From positions 372,001 through 436,000 of the forward strand of contig JBKBOU010000001.1 of NCBI GenBank assembly GCA_046293395.1: DNA of 64,000 nucleotides, in the 5' to 3' direction. Shown one piece after another: positions 44,979 to 52,706 of the stretch; within the stretch, counting starts at the first letter, position 1, and each line of letters begins with the position of its first letter. The DNA comes from CAYNRA01 sp046293395. Lineage in GTDB: Bacteria; Bacteroidota; Bacteroidia; Cytophagales; Spirosomataceae. The position numbers were made by a program, and so were the translations under genes. The notes beneath the pieces were generated by a model that saw nothing but the letters and a program-made list of their open reading frames with translations, was not told the origin of the DNA and made no database searches.

Positions 44979-45705
44979 AGTGGTACTCGTAACGGGTGCT
45001 TCTAGGGGTATCGGTCGCGCGATTGCCACGCATCTAGCCGCTCATGGCGCTCATATCGCATTTACGTATCTCTCAAGTGTTGAAAAAGGAGAAGCTCTCG
45101 CTGCTGAACTACAAGCTCTCGGTGTACAAGCAAAAGGATACCGCTCGGACGCATCTGATTTTCAAGCAGCGGAGGCTTTGGTGACGGAAGTTGTCCAAGA
45201 CTTTGGCCAATTAGATGTTCTTATTAATAATGCGGGTGTTACAAAAGATACACTTTTAATGCGTATGACGGAAGAGCAGTGGGATGATGTCCTTAGAATT
45301 AATCTAAAGTCTGTATTCAATATGACCAAAGCAGCTACCAAACCGATGATGCGTGCTAAAAAAGGGTCGATTATTAATATTACGTCTGTCGTTGGTCTAA
45401 TGGGAAATGCGGGTCAAGCAAATTATGCGGCTTCTAAAGCAGGTATTCTCGGTTTTACAAAATCAATGGCAAAAGAATTGGGTTCAAGAAATATTCGTTC
45501 AAATGCACTTGCTCCAGGTTTTATTGAAACCGAAATGACAGGTGAACTAAACGAAGCTCAACTGCAAGAATGGCTAAAATCTATTCCATTAAAGAGGGCA
45601 GGAAAAGGGGAAGATATTGCCAATGCTTGTTTATTCTTAGCTTCTGACATGTCTGCATACATGACTGGTCAGGTGCTTGTTGTTGATGGCGGAATGCTGA
45701 TGTAA
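44959..45705 (+). CDS. fabG: 3-oxoacyl-ACP reductase
   Basis: FabG reduces 3-oxoacyl-ACP in fatty-acid synthesis with NADPH. The 248-residue SDR protein has the TGASRGIG cofactor motif (12-19) and NNAG at 90-93. Its catalytic residues are Ser143, Tyr156 and Lys160 (in YAASK), and the C-terminus is GQVLVVDGGMLM. The start overlaps rsmI by 20 bp. It could be another SDR paralogue, but the motifs and length fit FabG best. Confidence 0.93.
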   Translation: MKLLQDKVVLVTGASRGIGRAIATHLAAHGAHIAFTYLSSVEKGEALAAELQALGVQAKGYRSDASDFQAAEALVTEVVQDFGQLDVLINNAGVTKDTLLMRMTEEQWDDVLRINLKSVFNMTKAATKPMMRAKKGSIINITSVVGLMGNAGQANYAASKAGILGFTKSMAKELGSRNIRSNALAPGFIETEMTGELNEAQLQEWLKSIPLKRAGKGEDIANACLFLASDMSAYMTGQVLVVDGGMLM

Positions 45706-45728
45706 CGATTTCTTCTTTTTAAGTTTTC

Positions 45729-45758
45729 AAAAGGTACATGTTTGGCATGTACCTTTTT
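45729..45758 (+). terminator. Terminator after fabG
   Basis: 8-bp GGTACATG stem (45733-45740 with 45746-45753), flanked by A- and T-runs, 5-nt loop. The loop includes the -33 box of the next promoter. Confidence 0.75.
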
Positions 45759-45770
45759 CGTTTACTTTTG
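45741..45770 (+). promoter_or_regulatory. Promoter of the VWA/Smr/DUF4403 operon
   Basis: TTTG (45741-45744), 18-bp spacer, TACTTTTG (45763-45770), 20 bp upstream of the ATG at 45791. The -33 box is in the loop of the fabG terminator. Confidence 0.5.
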
Positions 45771-45790
45771 TAAGACAACGCTGATTATCT

Positions 45791-47875
45791 ATGAATATCC
45801 CATCTCTTTTGCAATTTCACTTCGCCCAATTGGTGCTCCTCTTGCTCATTCCCTCGGCTATTTCTGCATTGTTGTATTGGAAAGACAACGATATTACCCC
45901 GAAACTGAGATGGATGCTTGCCGGTTTCCGGTTTATTGCAGTATTCATTTTGGTTGTATTTCTCTTTAACTGGAAATGGTTTGGGCAGCAAAGTGTAGTT
46001 GTAAAACCTACATTAGCTGTTTTGGTCGATGATTCAGAGTCTATGAAGACAGATAGTACTTCTGTATTTTCTTTTATGAACAGCGATGTTGCAAAGTTAG
46101 AAAAAGCGGGTTATCAAGTGGATGTATTTAACTTAGGACAAGAAAAGCTGGTTCTTGATTCACTCAATTTTAAAAGAAAAGATTCCCCGCTAATTTCAGC
46201 GATAAATCAATTGGTGGCTTCTTATGAGAAAGATAATTATTTGGTTGGTTTGGTGAATTTATCTGACGGAATTGTCACTTCCGGAATTTCGGATGTTTCC
46301 AATCTACCACCTTCTGTTCCCATTCACTCTCTTGCATTGGGGGATACAACAGAACGGAAAGACATGCGTGTTGTTTCTGTTATTGCTAATAAGTCTGTTT
46401 TAATTGGAAATAGTTTCGAAATTTCGGCTCAATTTGCCTCATCAGGCTTTGTAAATCAACAAGTGGAGGTCGTTTTAAAGAAGGAAGGAAAGGTGATTCA
46501 AAAGAAAGATTGGTTCATCTCGAATCGTTCGGATTATTTGCGCCTTTCTTTTTTTGAAAAAGCGACGGAAAAAGGGGTGAGTGGTTATCAGATTGAAATT
46601 CTTTCTCCTGCCGCGGATAAGAACAAGCAAAATGATAGTAAGTCTGTTTTGGTGGAAGTGGTTGAAGGGAAAAAGAAGGTACTTATTTTAGCAAACAGCC
46701 CGCATCCTGATATTCGTATGTTTGAGGCGATTTTGGCAACCAGTGCGCAGTTTCAAGTAACAACGCACGTTTTATCTATTTCCTCTGCTAAATCTACACT
46801 GGATAAATTAACGGATGAGAAGTACGAATGGATTATCGCCCATCAGATTCCTTCCTCTTCGACGTACTCACAAGAATTAATTTCTACGTTTATTCGAAAG
46901 GGCACACCTGTTTTCTTTGTTGTTGGGGCGCAAACATCCATTCTTCAATTAAATAAATTACAAGATGCACTCCAAATTGCTGTTGCAAGCTCTCGCGCAG
47001 ATAAAGTGCGTGGTGTTTTAGCAAATGGACAAGAATCTCTTTTGATTGATGAAGAATGGGTTAAACTTTTACCCGATTTTCCGGCTGTGCTTTCACCATA
47101 CGGTACTTTTCAGGTAGCGCCAACAAGTCAAGTTATTTTAGAACAAAGCATCGGGACGGTCAAGACAAATAAACCTTTGCTTTTCGTTCAAACTACTGGA
47201 GCGGCGCCACTTGGTTTTTTTGTAGGCGATGGACTTTGGCAGTGGAGGATGGCTTCGTTTCAAGAAAAGTCGGAGTTTTCTATATTTGATACATTTTGGC
47301 TTAAAATGTTCCAATTAATTGAGAAAAAATCAGAATCAAATCAATTACGTGTACGTCCGACCAAAGAGGTTTTCTATCAAGGAGAACCGATTGAATTACT
47401 TTTGGAGACCTTCAATGTCTTGGGAGAACCAATTTCTAACCAGGTAGTTTCTCTCGTTATTCAAAGTAAAAAGAATTTTAAAAAATCGTATGAGGCAACT
47501 TCTGAGGTGCCAGCAACTACTTTTCAACAATCGGGCTATAATGCGGGTCTTTATACTTTTCAAGCGGAGGCGACTTTGGATGGTCAGAAAGTTAAAACAG
47601 CGGGTTATTTTGAAGTGAGTCTTGTAAATAAAGAAACTGAAATCAAAGAAGCGAATCACGATTTGCTTCGAACATTATCGGTTGGTTCAAAAGGTCAATT
47701 TACAACAAGTAAAAACAAAGAGGCATGGTTAAAATCGCTATTGGATGCTGTGCCCGCAGGAAAAGTAATCGCACGGGAAGAATGGACAGATACAATTGAC
47801 TGGCCTATTTTATTCTTAGTATTGCTTATAAGTCTATCTTTTGAATGGGGAATTCGTAAATATATTGGTAAATAA
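45791..47875 (+). CDS. Membrane protein with VWA-like domain
   Basis: The protein has 694 residues: two N-terminal transmembrane helices (~12-30 and ~40-60), a large extracytoplasmic region and a C-terminal helix (~670-688). Residues ~75-185 look like a von Willebrand A domain with a MIDAS Asp-x-Ser-x-Ser (VLVDDSESM). Later parts resemble BatA/BatD-type proteins, with Ig-like strands (LLETFNVLGEPISNQVVSLV). It is probably an inner-membrane protein facing the periplasm, of unknown function. It starts an operon with the Smr and DUF4403 genes. Confidence 0.65.
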   Translation: MNIPSLLQFHFAQLVLLLLIPSAISALLYWKDNDITPKLRWMLAGFRFIAVFILVVFLFNWKWFGQQSVVVKPTLAVLVDDSESMKTDSTSVFSFMNSDVAKLEKAGYQVDVFNLGQEKLVLDSLNFKRKDSPLISAINQLVASYEKDNYLVGLVNLSDGIVTSGISDVSNLPPSVPIHSLALGDTTERKDMRVVSVIANKSVLIGNSFEISAQFASSGFVNQQVEVVLKKEGKVIQKKDWFISNRSDYLRLSFFEKATEKGVSGYQIEILSPAADKNKQNDSKSVLVEVVEGKKKVLILANSPHPDIRMFEAILATSAQFQVTTHVLSISSAKSTLDKLTDEKYEWIIAHQIPSSSTYSQELISTFIRKGTPVFFVVGAQTSILQLNKLQDALQIAVASSRADKVRGVLANGQESLLIDEEWVKLLPDFPAVLSPYGTFQVAPTSQVILEQSIGTVKTNKPLLFVQTTGAAPLGFFVGDGLWQWRMASFQEKSEFSIFDTFWLKMFQLIEKKSESNQLRVRPTKEVFYQGEPIELLLETFNVLGEPISNQVVSLVIQSKKNFKKSYEATSEVPATTFQQSGYNAGLYTFQAEATLDGQKVKTAGYFEVSLVNKETEIKEANHDLLRTLSVGSKGQFTTSKNKEAWLKSLLDAVPAGKVIAREEWTDTIDWPILFLVLLISLSFEWGIRKYIGK

Positions 47876-47884
47876 ATACATACA

Positions 47885-48865
47885 ATGGCATTAACAATTG
47901 GTGATAAAGTGCGTCTTTTGCACGGGAGAGAAGAAGGAAACATCGTTTCTATTTCGGCTGGAAATATCGTTGAAGTTGAAATTGAAGAGGGATTTCTGCT
48001 CCCTGTTCATGCATCAGAAGTGGTGAAAATCGCAGATCATGAATTAACTTACTTCAAGCCTGAAGCAAAATCAGCTTCTCCAACGACGAGTGGAAGTGGC
48101 ATGAAAACAAAACCCCTCGCTGAAACGGGCATTTATTTGTCTTTTTTACCCATTAATAACGAACGAATTGTACTCTATATCTCAAATAATACAGATTGGA
48201 CTTTGTCTTATGTATTGACAAATGAGAAAAATGGTCAAACATTTGGGCTACTTGGAGGTAGTTTAGCTCCAAAAGAAACCGCTAAATCATTGACAGAATT
48301 TAAACTTTCTCAGTTTGAAGATTGGGGAAGTTTTCAGTTTCAAACCTTGTTTTTCAGAGAAGGAGCAATGCCTATAAAGCCTCTGTTTGAACACAAACTT
48401 CGTTGTCGTGCCAATTCGTTCTTTTCCAAGAAACAAGCCATTCCATTGATTAATGAATCAGGGTATGTTTTTCAATTAGACGCTAAACCTGTTGCTCAAG
48501 TGGACTTGACAACGCTTTCCGCTCAAAAACTCAAAGATGCGATGTTGAGTAAAAATGTGGAGGAGGTCTCGGCTATTTCATCCGTAGAACAAGTTATTGA
48601 TTTACACATTGAGAAAATCACGCCTGCTGGTGTAACAATTCCACAAAATGAATGCTTGGGTTTTCAATTGAATCACTTTATGAAATGTTTAGAGGCAGGT
48701 TTGGCGAAAGGTTTAGATACAATGACCTTTATTCATGGGGTAGGAAACGGCGTACTTAAACAAGAAATTCAACGTAAATTAACTAAACATAGCTCTGTGG
48801 CATGGTTTAAAGACGCACAAAAAGAAAAGTTCGGCTATGGCGCAACACTGATTAAATTCAAATAA
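47885..48865 (+). CDS. DUF2027/Smr-domain protein
   Basis: The protein has 326 residues. The N-terminus (TIGDKVRLLHGREEGNIVSI) and the central beta-rich region match the Bacteroidota DUF2027 family. The C-terminal ~80 residues are a Smr domain (IDLHIEKIT, then TFIHGVGNGVLKQEIQRKL), also found at the end of MutS2. Smr domains can act as nicking endonucleases, but activity has not been assigned to this family. It is the middle gene of the three-gene operon. Confidence 0.8.
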   Translation: MALTIGDKVRLLHGREEGNIVSISAGNIVEVEIEEGFLLPVHASEVVKIADHELTYFKPEAKSASPTTSGSGMKTKPLAETGIYLSFLPINNERIVLYISNNTDWTLSYVLTNEKNGQTFGLLGGSLAPKETAKSLTEFKLSQFEDWGSFQFQTLFFREGAMPIKPLFEHKLRCRANSFFSKKQAIPLINESGYVFQLDAKPVAQVDLTTLSAQKLKDAMLSKNVEEVSAISSVEQVIDLHIEKITPAGVTIPQNECLGFQLNHFMKCLEAGLAKGLDTMTFIHGVGNGVLKQEIQRKLTKHSSVAWFKDAQKEKFGYGATLIKFK

Positions 48866-48869
48866 ATAC

Positions 48870-50279
48870 ATGAGATTCGTACATTATCTTTTACTAGGTG
48901 GGTTGCAAATAGCGACACTTTCACCTGTTATCGCGCAAAAAAATATCAAAGTAGAAGCTCCCACAGAAATTCCAGCAGTTTCAAATGTGCCTTCGTTTCG
49001 GCTTGTTTCAACGATTGCATTACCCATTGATATTTCGTTAACAGATTTAGAAAAGCAGATTAACCAATCCATCGGGACAGAAATCTACAAAGATGATAGC
49101 TTTACAAATAATAATAACGATGATTTAAAGGTGTTGATTACCAAAACCAAAAACATGGTTTTTACATCAGCTACCAATAATATCTTTGATTTTGCTGTTC
49201 CGATCAAAATTTGGGTACAAAAAGGATATGGGGCATTTGGAATCAAACAATACGGAGAAACTTCATTTGAAGTGATTATGCGTTTTTCTACTGCATTTAA
49301 TTTACTTCCCGATTGGAAAATCAAAACAGTGACTACCCCAAAAGGATTTTCGTATGTGACCAAGCCCACGTTAAAAGTAGGAGGCGTTGAAATCCCAATT
49401 ACTGCGGTCGTTACTAAATTATTGCAAGCCAATTTGCAAGAGGTCGCTTCTACAATTGACGAAACCATCTCCAAGGAAATTACCTTGGATAAATACGTTA
49501 TTCAAGCTTGGAATACAGCGCAAACTCCTTATCTACTAGACGACGAATACCAAACATGGTTGCAGTTTACTCCATTAGAGGTAAGTACGACACCTATTAC
49601 ATACGACAAACGAAAAATAAAGCTGACCGTCGGACTGAAAGCGTACACGGAAACATCCATCGGGAAAAAGCCACAACCGGCTGCACCCATCACGAAAGCA
49701 CCACCTTTTAAAAGTTCTACAACTATCGCGGAAAGTTTTAAGGTGAGCCTTGTGAATACAGTAGGGTATGAGGAAGCAACTAACCTAGCAAAAAAGAATT
49801 TTATCGGAACAGAATATTCGTTCAAAGAAGGAAAATATAAAATTTCGATAGAAGATGTCTCTGTTCTTGGCTCAGGAGATAAATTGGTTTTTCAAATTCA
49901 ATTGGCTGGTAGTTTAAAGGGAACGATTTACCTGAAGGCATTACCAGTATATGACCCTGCCACGCAAGCTATTGTATTGGGTGAGCCAGAATTTGATATT
50001 AAAACAAAAAATGTACTGGTAAAATTAGCTGCTTGGATTTTTGATGGAACTTTGGAAAAGAAAATCCAAAAAGATTTTCAAGTTCCACTCGCTTCCATGC
50101 TTGCCGATGGACAAAAAAGTGTGGAGGAGGCAATAAATTCGGAATATTTGAAAGGAGTGAAGCTGATGGGAAAAGTGATTCATATTACTCCCGACCAAAT
50201 TTTTGTTACACCCGAAGGGATTACCGCTACGGTTTTGGCTGAAGGAAAACTGCAACTTCTAGTGCAGGGCATGAATTAA
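48870..50279 (+). CDS. DUF4403-family secreted protein
   Basis: The protein has 469 residues with a signal peptide (1-22, ending VIAQ). The mature part begins NIKVEAPTEIPAVSNVPSF and matches the DUF4403 family, a two-repeat protein with BPI/LBP-like character in which strand-rich segments such as STIALPIDISLTDLEKQINQ recur. It may handle lipids in the periplasm, which is an inference from the fold resemblance only. It ends the operon 4 bp after the Smr gene and just before rnpB. Confidence 0.7.
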   Translation: MRFVHYLLLGGLQIATLSPVIAQKNIKVEAPTEIPAVSNVPSFRLVSTIALPIDISLTDLEKQINQSIGTEIYKDDSFTNNNNDDLKVLITKTKNMVFTSATNNIFDFAVPIKIWVQKGYGAFGIKQYGETSFEVIMRFSTAFNLLPDWKIKTVTTPKGFSYVTKPTLKVGGVEIPITAVVTKLLQANLQEVASTIDETISKEITLDKYVIQAWNTAQTPYLLDDEYQTWLQFTPLEVSTTPITYDKRKIKLTVGLKAYTETSIGKKPQPAAPITKAPPFKSSTTIAESFKVSLVNTVGYEEATNLAKKNFIGTEYSFKEGKYKISIEDVSVLGSGDKLVFQIQLAGSLKGTIYLKALPVYDPATQAIVLGEPEFDIKTKNVLVKLAAWIFDGTLEKKIQKDFQVPLASMLADGQKSVEEAINSEYLKGVKLMGKVIHITPDQIFVTPEGITATVLAEGKLQLLVQGMN

Positions 50280-50293
50280 CAAAACAGATTGAC

Positions 50294-50301
50294 TATCTTT
50301 G
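50294..50301 (+). promoter_or_regulatory. -7 box of rnpB
   Basis: TATCTTTG matches TAnnTTTG and would start transcription at about 50306, exactly at the predicted 5' end of RNase P RNA. No clear -33 TTG was found. Confidence 0.45.
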
Positions 50302-50305
50302 CAAG

Positions 50306-50669
50306 AAGAAAAGGTTGCCTTATCGCTGGCTAGCAATAGCAAGAGGAAAGTCCGAGCAACACAGAGTACCATGCTACCTAACGGGTAGGCGCTCAGAAAT
50401 GAGTGACAGCTAGTGCCACAGAAATAAAACCGCCGTCGCAAGAAGGTAAGGGTGAAACGGAGGTGTAAGAGACCCCCGCTATTTTAGTGATAAAATAGGC
50501 AAGGTAAACCTCATGGGTTGAAAGATCAAATAAACCGGTATGCGAAAGCAGGAGGTGACTCGCCTTCGCCGGAGGGTAGATCGATAGAGGAATAAAGTGA
50601 TTTATTCCCTAGATAAATGATAAGGGTGGATTTTTTTCCATACAGAACTCGGCTTATAAACCTTTTCTT
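50306..50669 (+). ncRNA. rnpB: RNase P RNA, class A
   Basis: The RNA component of RNase P removes tRNA 5' leaders. The conserved CR-I block GAGGAAAGTCCGAGCA lies at ~50341-50356. Further hallmark segments include CACAGAA, GGTAAGGGTGAAACGG, GTAAACC and the 3' block ATGATAAGGGTGG...ACAGAACTCGGCTTA. The 5' and 3' ends pair over 11 bp (50306-50316 with 50659-50669), forming P1. It is ~364 nt. It lies between the DUF4403 gene and rpsP. Confidence 0.93.
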
Positions 50670-50681
50670 ATTTCAATATTA

Positions 50682-50711
50682 TTGGAATGCCGTTTTTTTA
50701 TTTTAAATTTG
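50682..50711 (+). promoter_or_regulatory. rpsP promoter
   Basis: TTG (50682-50684), 19-bp spacer, TAAATTTG (50704-50711), 50 nt upstream of the rpsP ATG. A GGGA...TCCC hairpin in the leader may be regulatory. Confidence 0.55.
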
Positions 50712-50761
50712 CATTCTAAATTTTTAACCGTAGGGACGGGTTCCCTCTTAATTTTCATTTT

Positions 50762-51310
50762 ATGTCAGTTAAAATCAGATTAGCTAGAAGAGGTCGTAAA
50801 AAAATGCCTATTTATGACATCGTAGTAGCCGATTCAAGATCACCACGTGATGGTAGATTCATCGAAAAAATTGGTCAGTACAATCCACATGCTACTCCAG
50901 CTGGGATTTCACTTAAATCTGATCGTGCAATCTACTGGCTTATGGTAGGTGCTCAACCAACAGACACAACACGCAAAATTTTATCGGTATCAGGAATGAT
51001 GTTGAAAAAACACTTGCAAGTTGGTGTAGAGAAAGGAGCTATCACGCAAGAAACAGCGGATGCGAAATTCAATGCTTGGTTGGAAGAAAAAGAGCGCGCT
51101 CGTATAGAGAAAATCTCGAAACTTAGCTCAGATAAAGATGCAGTGAAAAAAGCTGCTTTCGAAGCTGAACGTAAGAAAAAACAAGATATGGAAGCTGCTA
51201 AAGCAAAAGCTTTGGCTGATGCTGCCGCTGCTGAAACGGCAGCAGAAGAAGCAACTGAAGAGCCTGCCGGTGAGTCAGAAGCACCTGCTGAAGAGTCAAC
51301 AGAAGCATAA
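50762..51310 (+). CDS. rpsP: Ribosomal protein S16 with long C-terminal extension
   Basis: S16 is a 30S assembly protein. Residues 1-~85 are the core (SVKIRLARRGRKKMPIYDIVVADSRSPRDGRFIEKIGQYNP). The remaining ~97 residues form a helical Lys/Glu/Ala-rich extension ending in an acidic EEATEEPAGESE... tail. E. coli S16 is 82 residues; extensions of this kind are known in Bacteroidota, but this one is long. It heads a cluster with rimM and trmD, the same order as in E. coli rpsP-rimM-trmD, but with its own terminator. Confidence 0.95.
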   Translation: MSVKIRLARRGRKKMPIYDIVVADSRSPRDGRFIEKIGQYNPHATPAGISLKSDRAIYWLMVGAQPTDTTRKILSVSGMMLKKHLQVGVEKGAITQETADAKFNAWLEEKERARIEKISKLSSDKDAVKKAAFEAERKKKQDMEAAKAKALADAAAAETAAEEATEEPAGESEAPAEESTEA

Positions 51311-51337
51311 GCTTGCTTTGAGTCAATTTATCTTATT

Positions 51338-51366
51338 AAAAATCCTCGCCCAAAGCGGGGATTTTT
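51338..51366 (+). terminator. Terminator after rpsP
   Basis: 11-12 bp stem (with one G-U wobble) and 5-nt loop, followed by a T-run. Confidence 0.7.
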
Positions 51367-51395
51367 AGTTTTCATCCTCGCTAATTTCTTGTAAT

Positions 51396-51929
51396 ATGAC
51401 GAAAAACGACTGTTTCCAGCTCGGAAAAATAACAAAAACACACGGATTAAAAGGTGAAGTCATCGTTTGGCTCGATGTGGACTTCCCCGAAGAATACGAG
51501 GAAATGGATTCTGTTTTCCTCGATGTAAAAGGAGAACTCGTTCCTTATTTCTTTGAAGAATTACAATTGAAAGGAAAAAAATCAATTGCAAAATTTGAAA
51601 ATATCAATACGTTCGAAGCGGCTCAAGCTATCGTTAATCTTGATATGTATCTGCCATTGGATACATTACCTGACCTAGACGATGACCAATTTTATTATCA
51701 CGATGTAATTGGATATAAAGTCTTTGACGAAAGTAGCAATCAGATGCTCGGTGAGGTAAAAGCTATTTACGAGGCCGTTCAGCAAGATTTAATTGCCGTT
51801 ATGTTTGAAGGAAAAGAAATTCTGATACCTATCGCAGATAGTATTGTTCTACGTGCAGACCATACAGAAAAACAAATAGTGGTGTCTCTGCCAGATGGAC
51901 TTTTAGATGTATATTTAACCGATAAGTAA
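51396..51929 (+). CDS. rimM: 16S rRNA processing protein RimM
   Basis: RimM assists 30S head assembly by binding S19. The 177 residues have the N-terminal beta-barrel (LGKITKTHGLKGEVIVWLDVDFPE) and the C-terminal PRC-barrel (YYHDVIGYKVFDE..LGEVKAIYEAVQQDLIAVM..EILIPIADSIV). It lies 3 bp upstream of trmD and is co-transcribed with it. Confidence 0.95.
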   Translation: MTKNDCFQLGKITKTHGLKGEVIVWLDVDFPEEYEEMDSVFLDVKGELVPYFFEELQLKGKKSIAKFENINTFEAAQAIVNLDMYLPLDTLPDLDDDQFYYHDVIGYKVFDESSNQMLGEVKAIYEAVQQDLIAVMFEGKEILIPIADSIVLRADHTEKQIVVSLPDGLLDVYLTDK

Positions 51930-51932
51930 ACG

Positions 51933-52610
51933 ATGTTTCGAATAGATATTATCTCTTGTGTTCCCCGCTTGATGGATAGCTTTTTTGCTCATTCCATTCT
52001 ACATAGAGCGCAACAAAATAAATTGGTGTCCATCCATATTCATGATTTGCGTAATTATGGATTAGGTGCAAGTCGCCAAATTGATGATTATGCCTTCGGT
52101 GGTGGGGCAGGAATGGTCATGATGATTGAACCATTGGTGAATTGTATTCGTGATTTGCAAAATAAAGTGAATTATGATGAAGTAATCTACATGACCCCCG
52201 ATGGTGAACGATTGGCTCAAAAAACGGTAAATCAACTTTCGTTAGCTTCTAATTTACTGCTTATCGCAGGTCATTACAAAGGCATTGATGAACGTGTGCG
52301 GGAGCACTTCGTTACAAAGGAAATTTCCATCGGTGATTATGTCTTATCTGGGGGCGAATTGCCTGCCGCTATCCTGACAGACGCCATTGTTCGACTTCTT
52401 CCTGGCGTATTGAATGACGAAACTTCTGCTTTAACGGACTCCTTCCAAGACAACCTTTTAGCCCCACCTGTATATACGCGACCAGCTGATTTTGAAGGGT
52501 GGAAAGTGCCTGAAATCCTATTATCAGGCCACGAAAAGAAAATCAATGATTGGCGTTTGGAACAATCCATTCAACGTACGCAAACAAGACGTCCAGATTT
52601 GCTTGATTAG
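51933..52610 (+). CDS. trmD: tRNA (guanine-N1-)-methyltransferase
   Basis: TrmD makes m1G37 in tRNAs to prevent +1 frameshifting. The 225-residue SPOUT-fold enzyme has the DLRNYGLGASRQIDDYAFGGGAGMVMMIEPL block. The knot region is HYKGIDERVREHF...ISIGDYVLSGGELPA. The gene follows rimM after 3 bp. Confidence 0.97.
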   Translation: MFRIDIISCVPRLMDSFFAHSILHRAQQNKLVSIHIHDLRNYGLGASRQIDDYAFGGGAGMVMMIEPLVNCIRDLQNKVNYDEVIYMTPDGERLAQKTVNQLSLASNLLLIAGHYKGIDERVREHFVTKEISIGDYVLSGGELPAAILTDAIVRLLPGVLNDETSALTDSFQDNLLAPPVYTRPADFEGWKVPEILLSGHEKKINDWRLEQSIQRTQTRRPDLLD

Positions 52611-52654
52611 CCCTTTAAGTTGGGTTAACCTTATAAAATCTTCGATAAAATATG

Positions 52655-52662
52655 TATTTTTG
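52655..52662 (+). promoter_or_regulatory. -7 box upstream of gyrA
   Basis: TATTTTTG matches TAnnTTTG about 45 nt before the gyrA ATG. No -33 TTG at the expected distance. Confidence 0.35.
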
Positions 52663-52706
52663 CTTAATATTGACTTTTTACTAAAATTTCGCTTGACTAA
52701 TAGTTT

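Noticed and set aside
50306..50669. tmRNA or other structured RNA in the rpsP upstream region
   Set aside because: The conserved blocks and P1 pairing are those of RNase P RNA, and no tmRNA tag-peptide reading frame or tRNA-like domain is seen.
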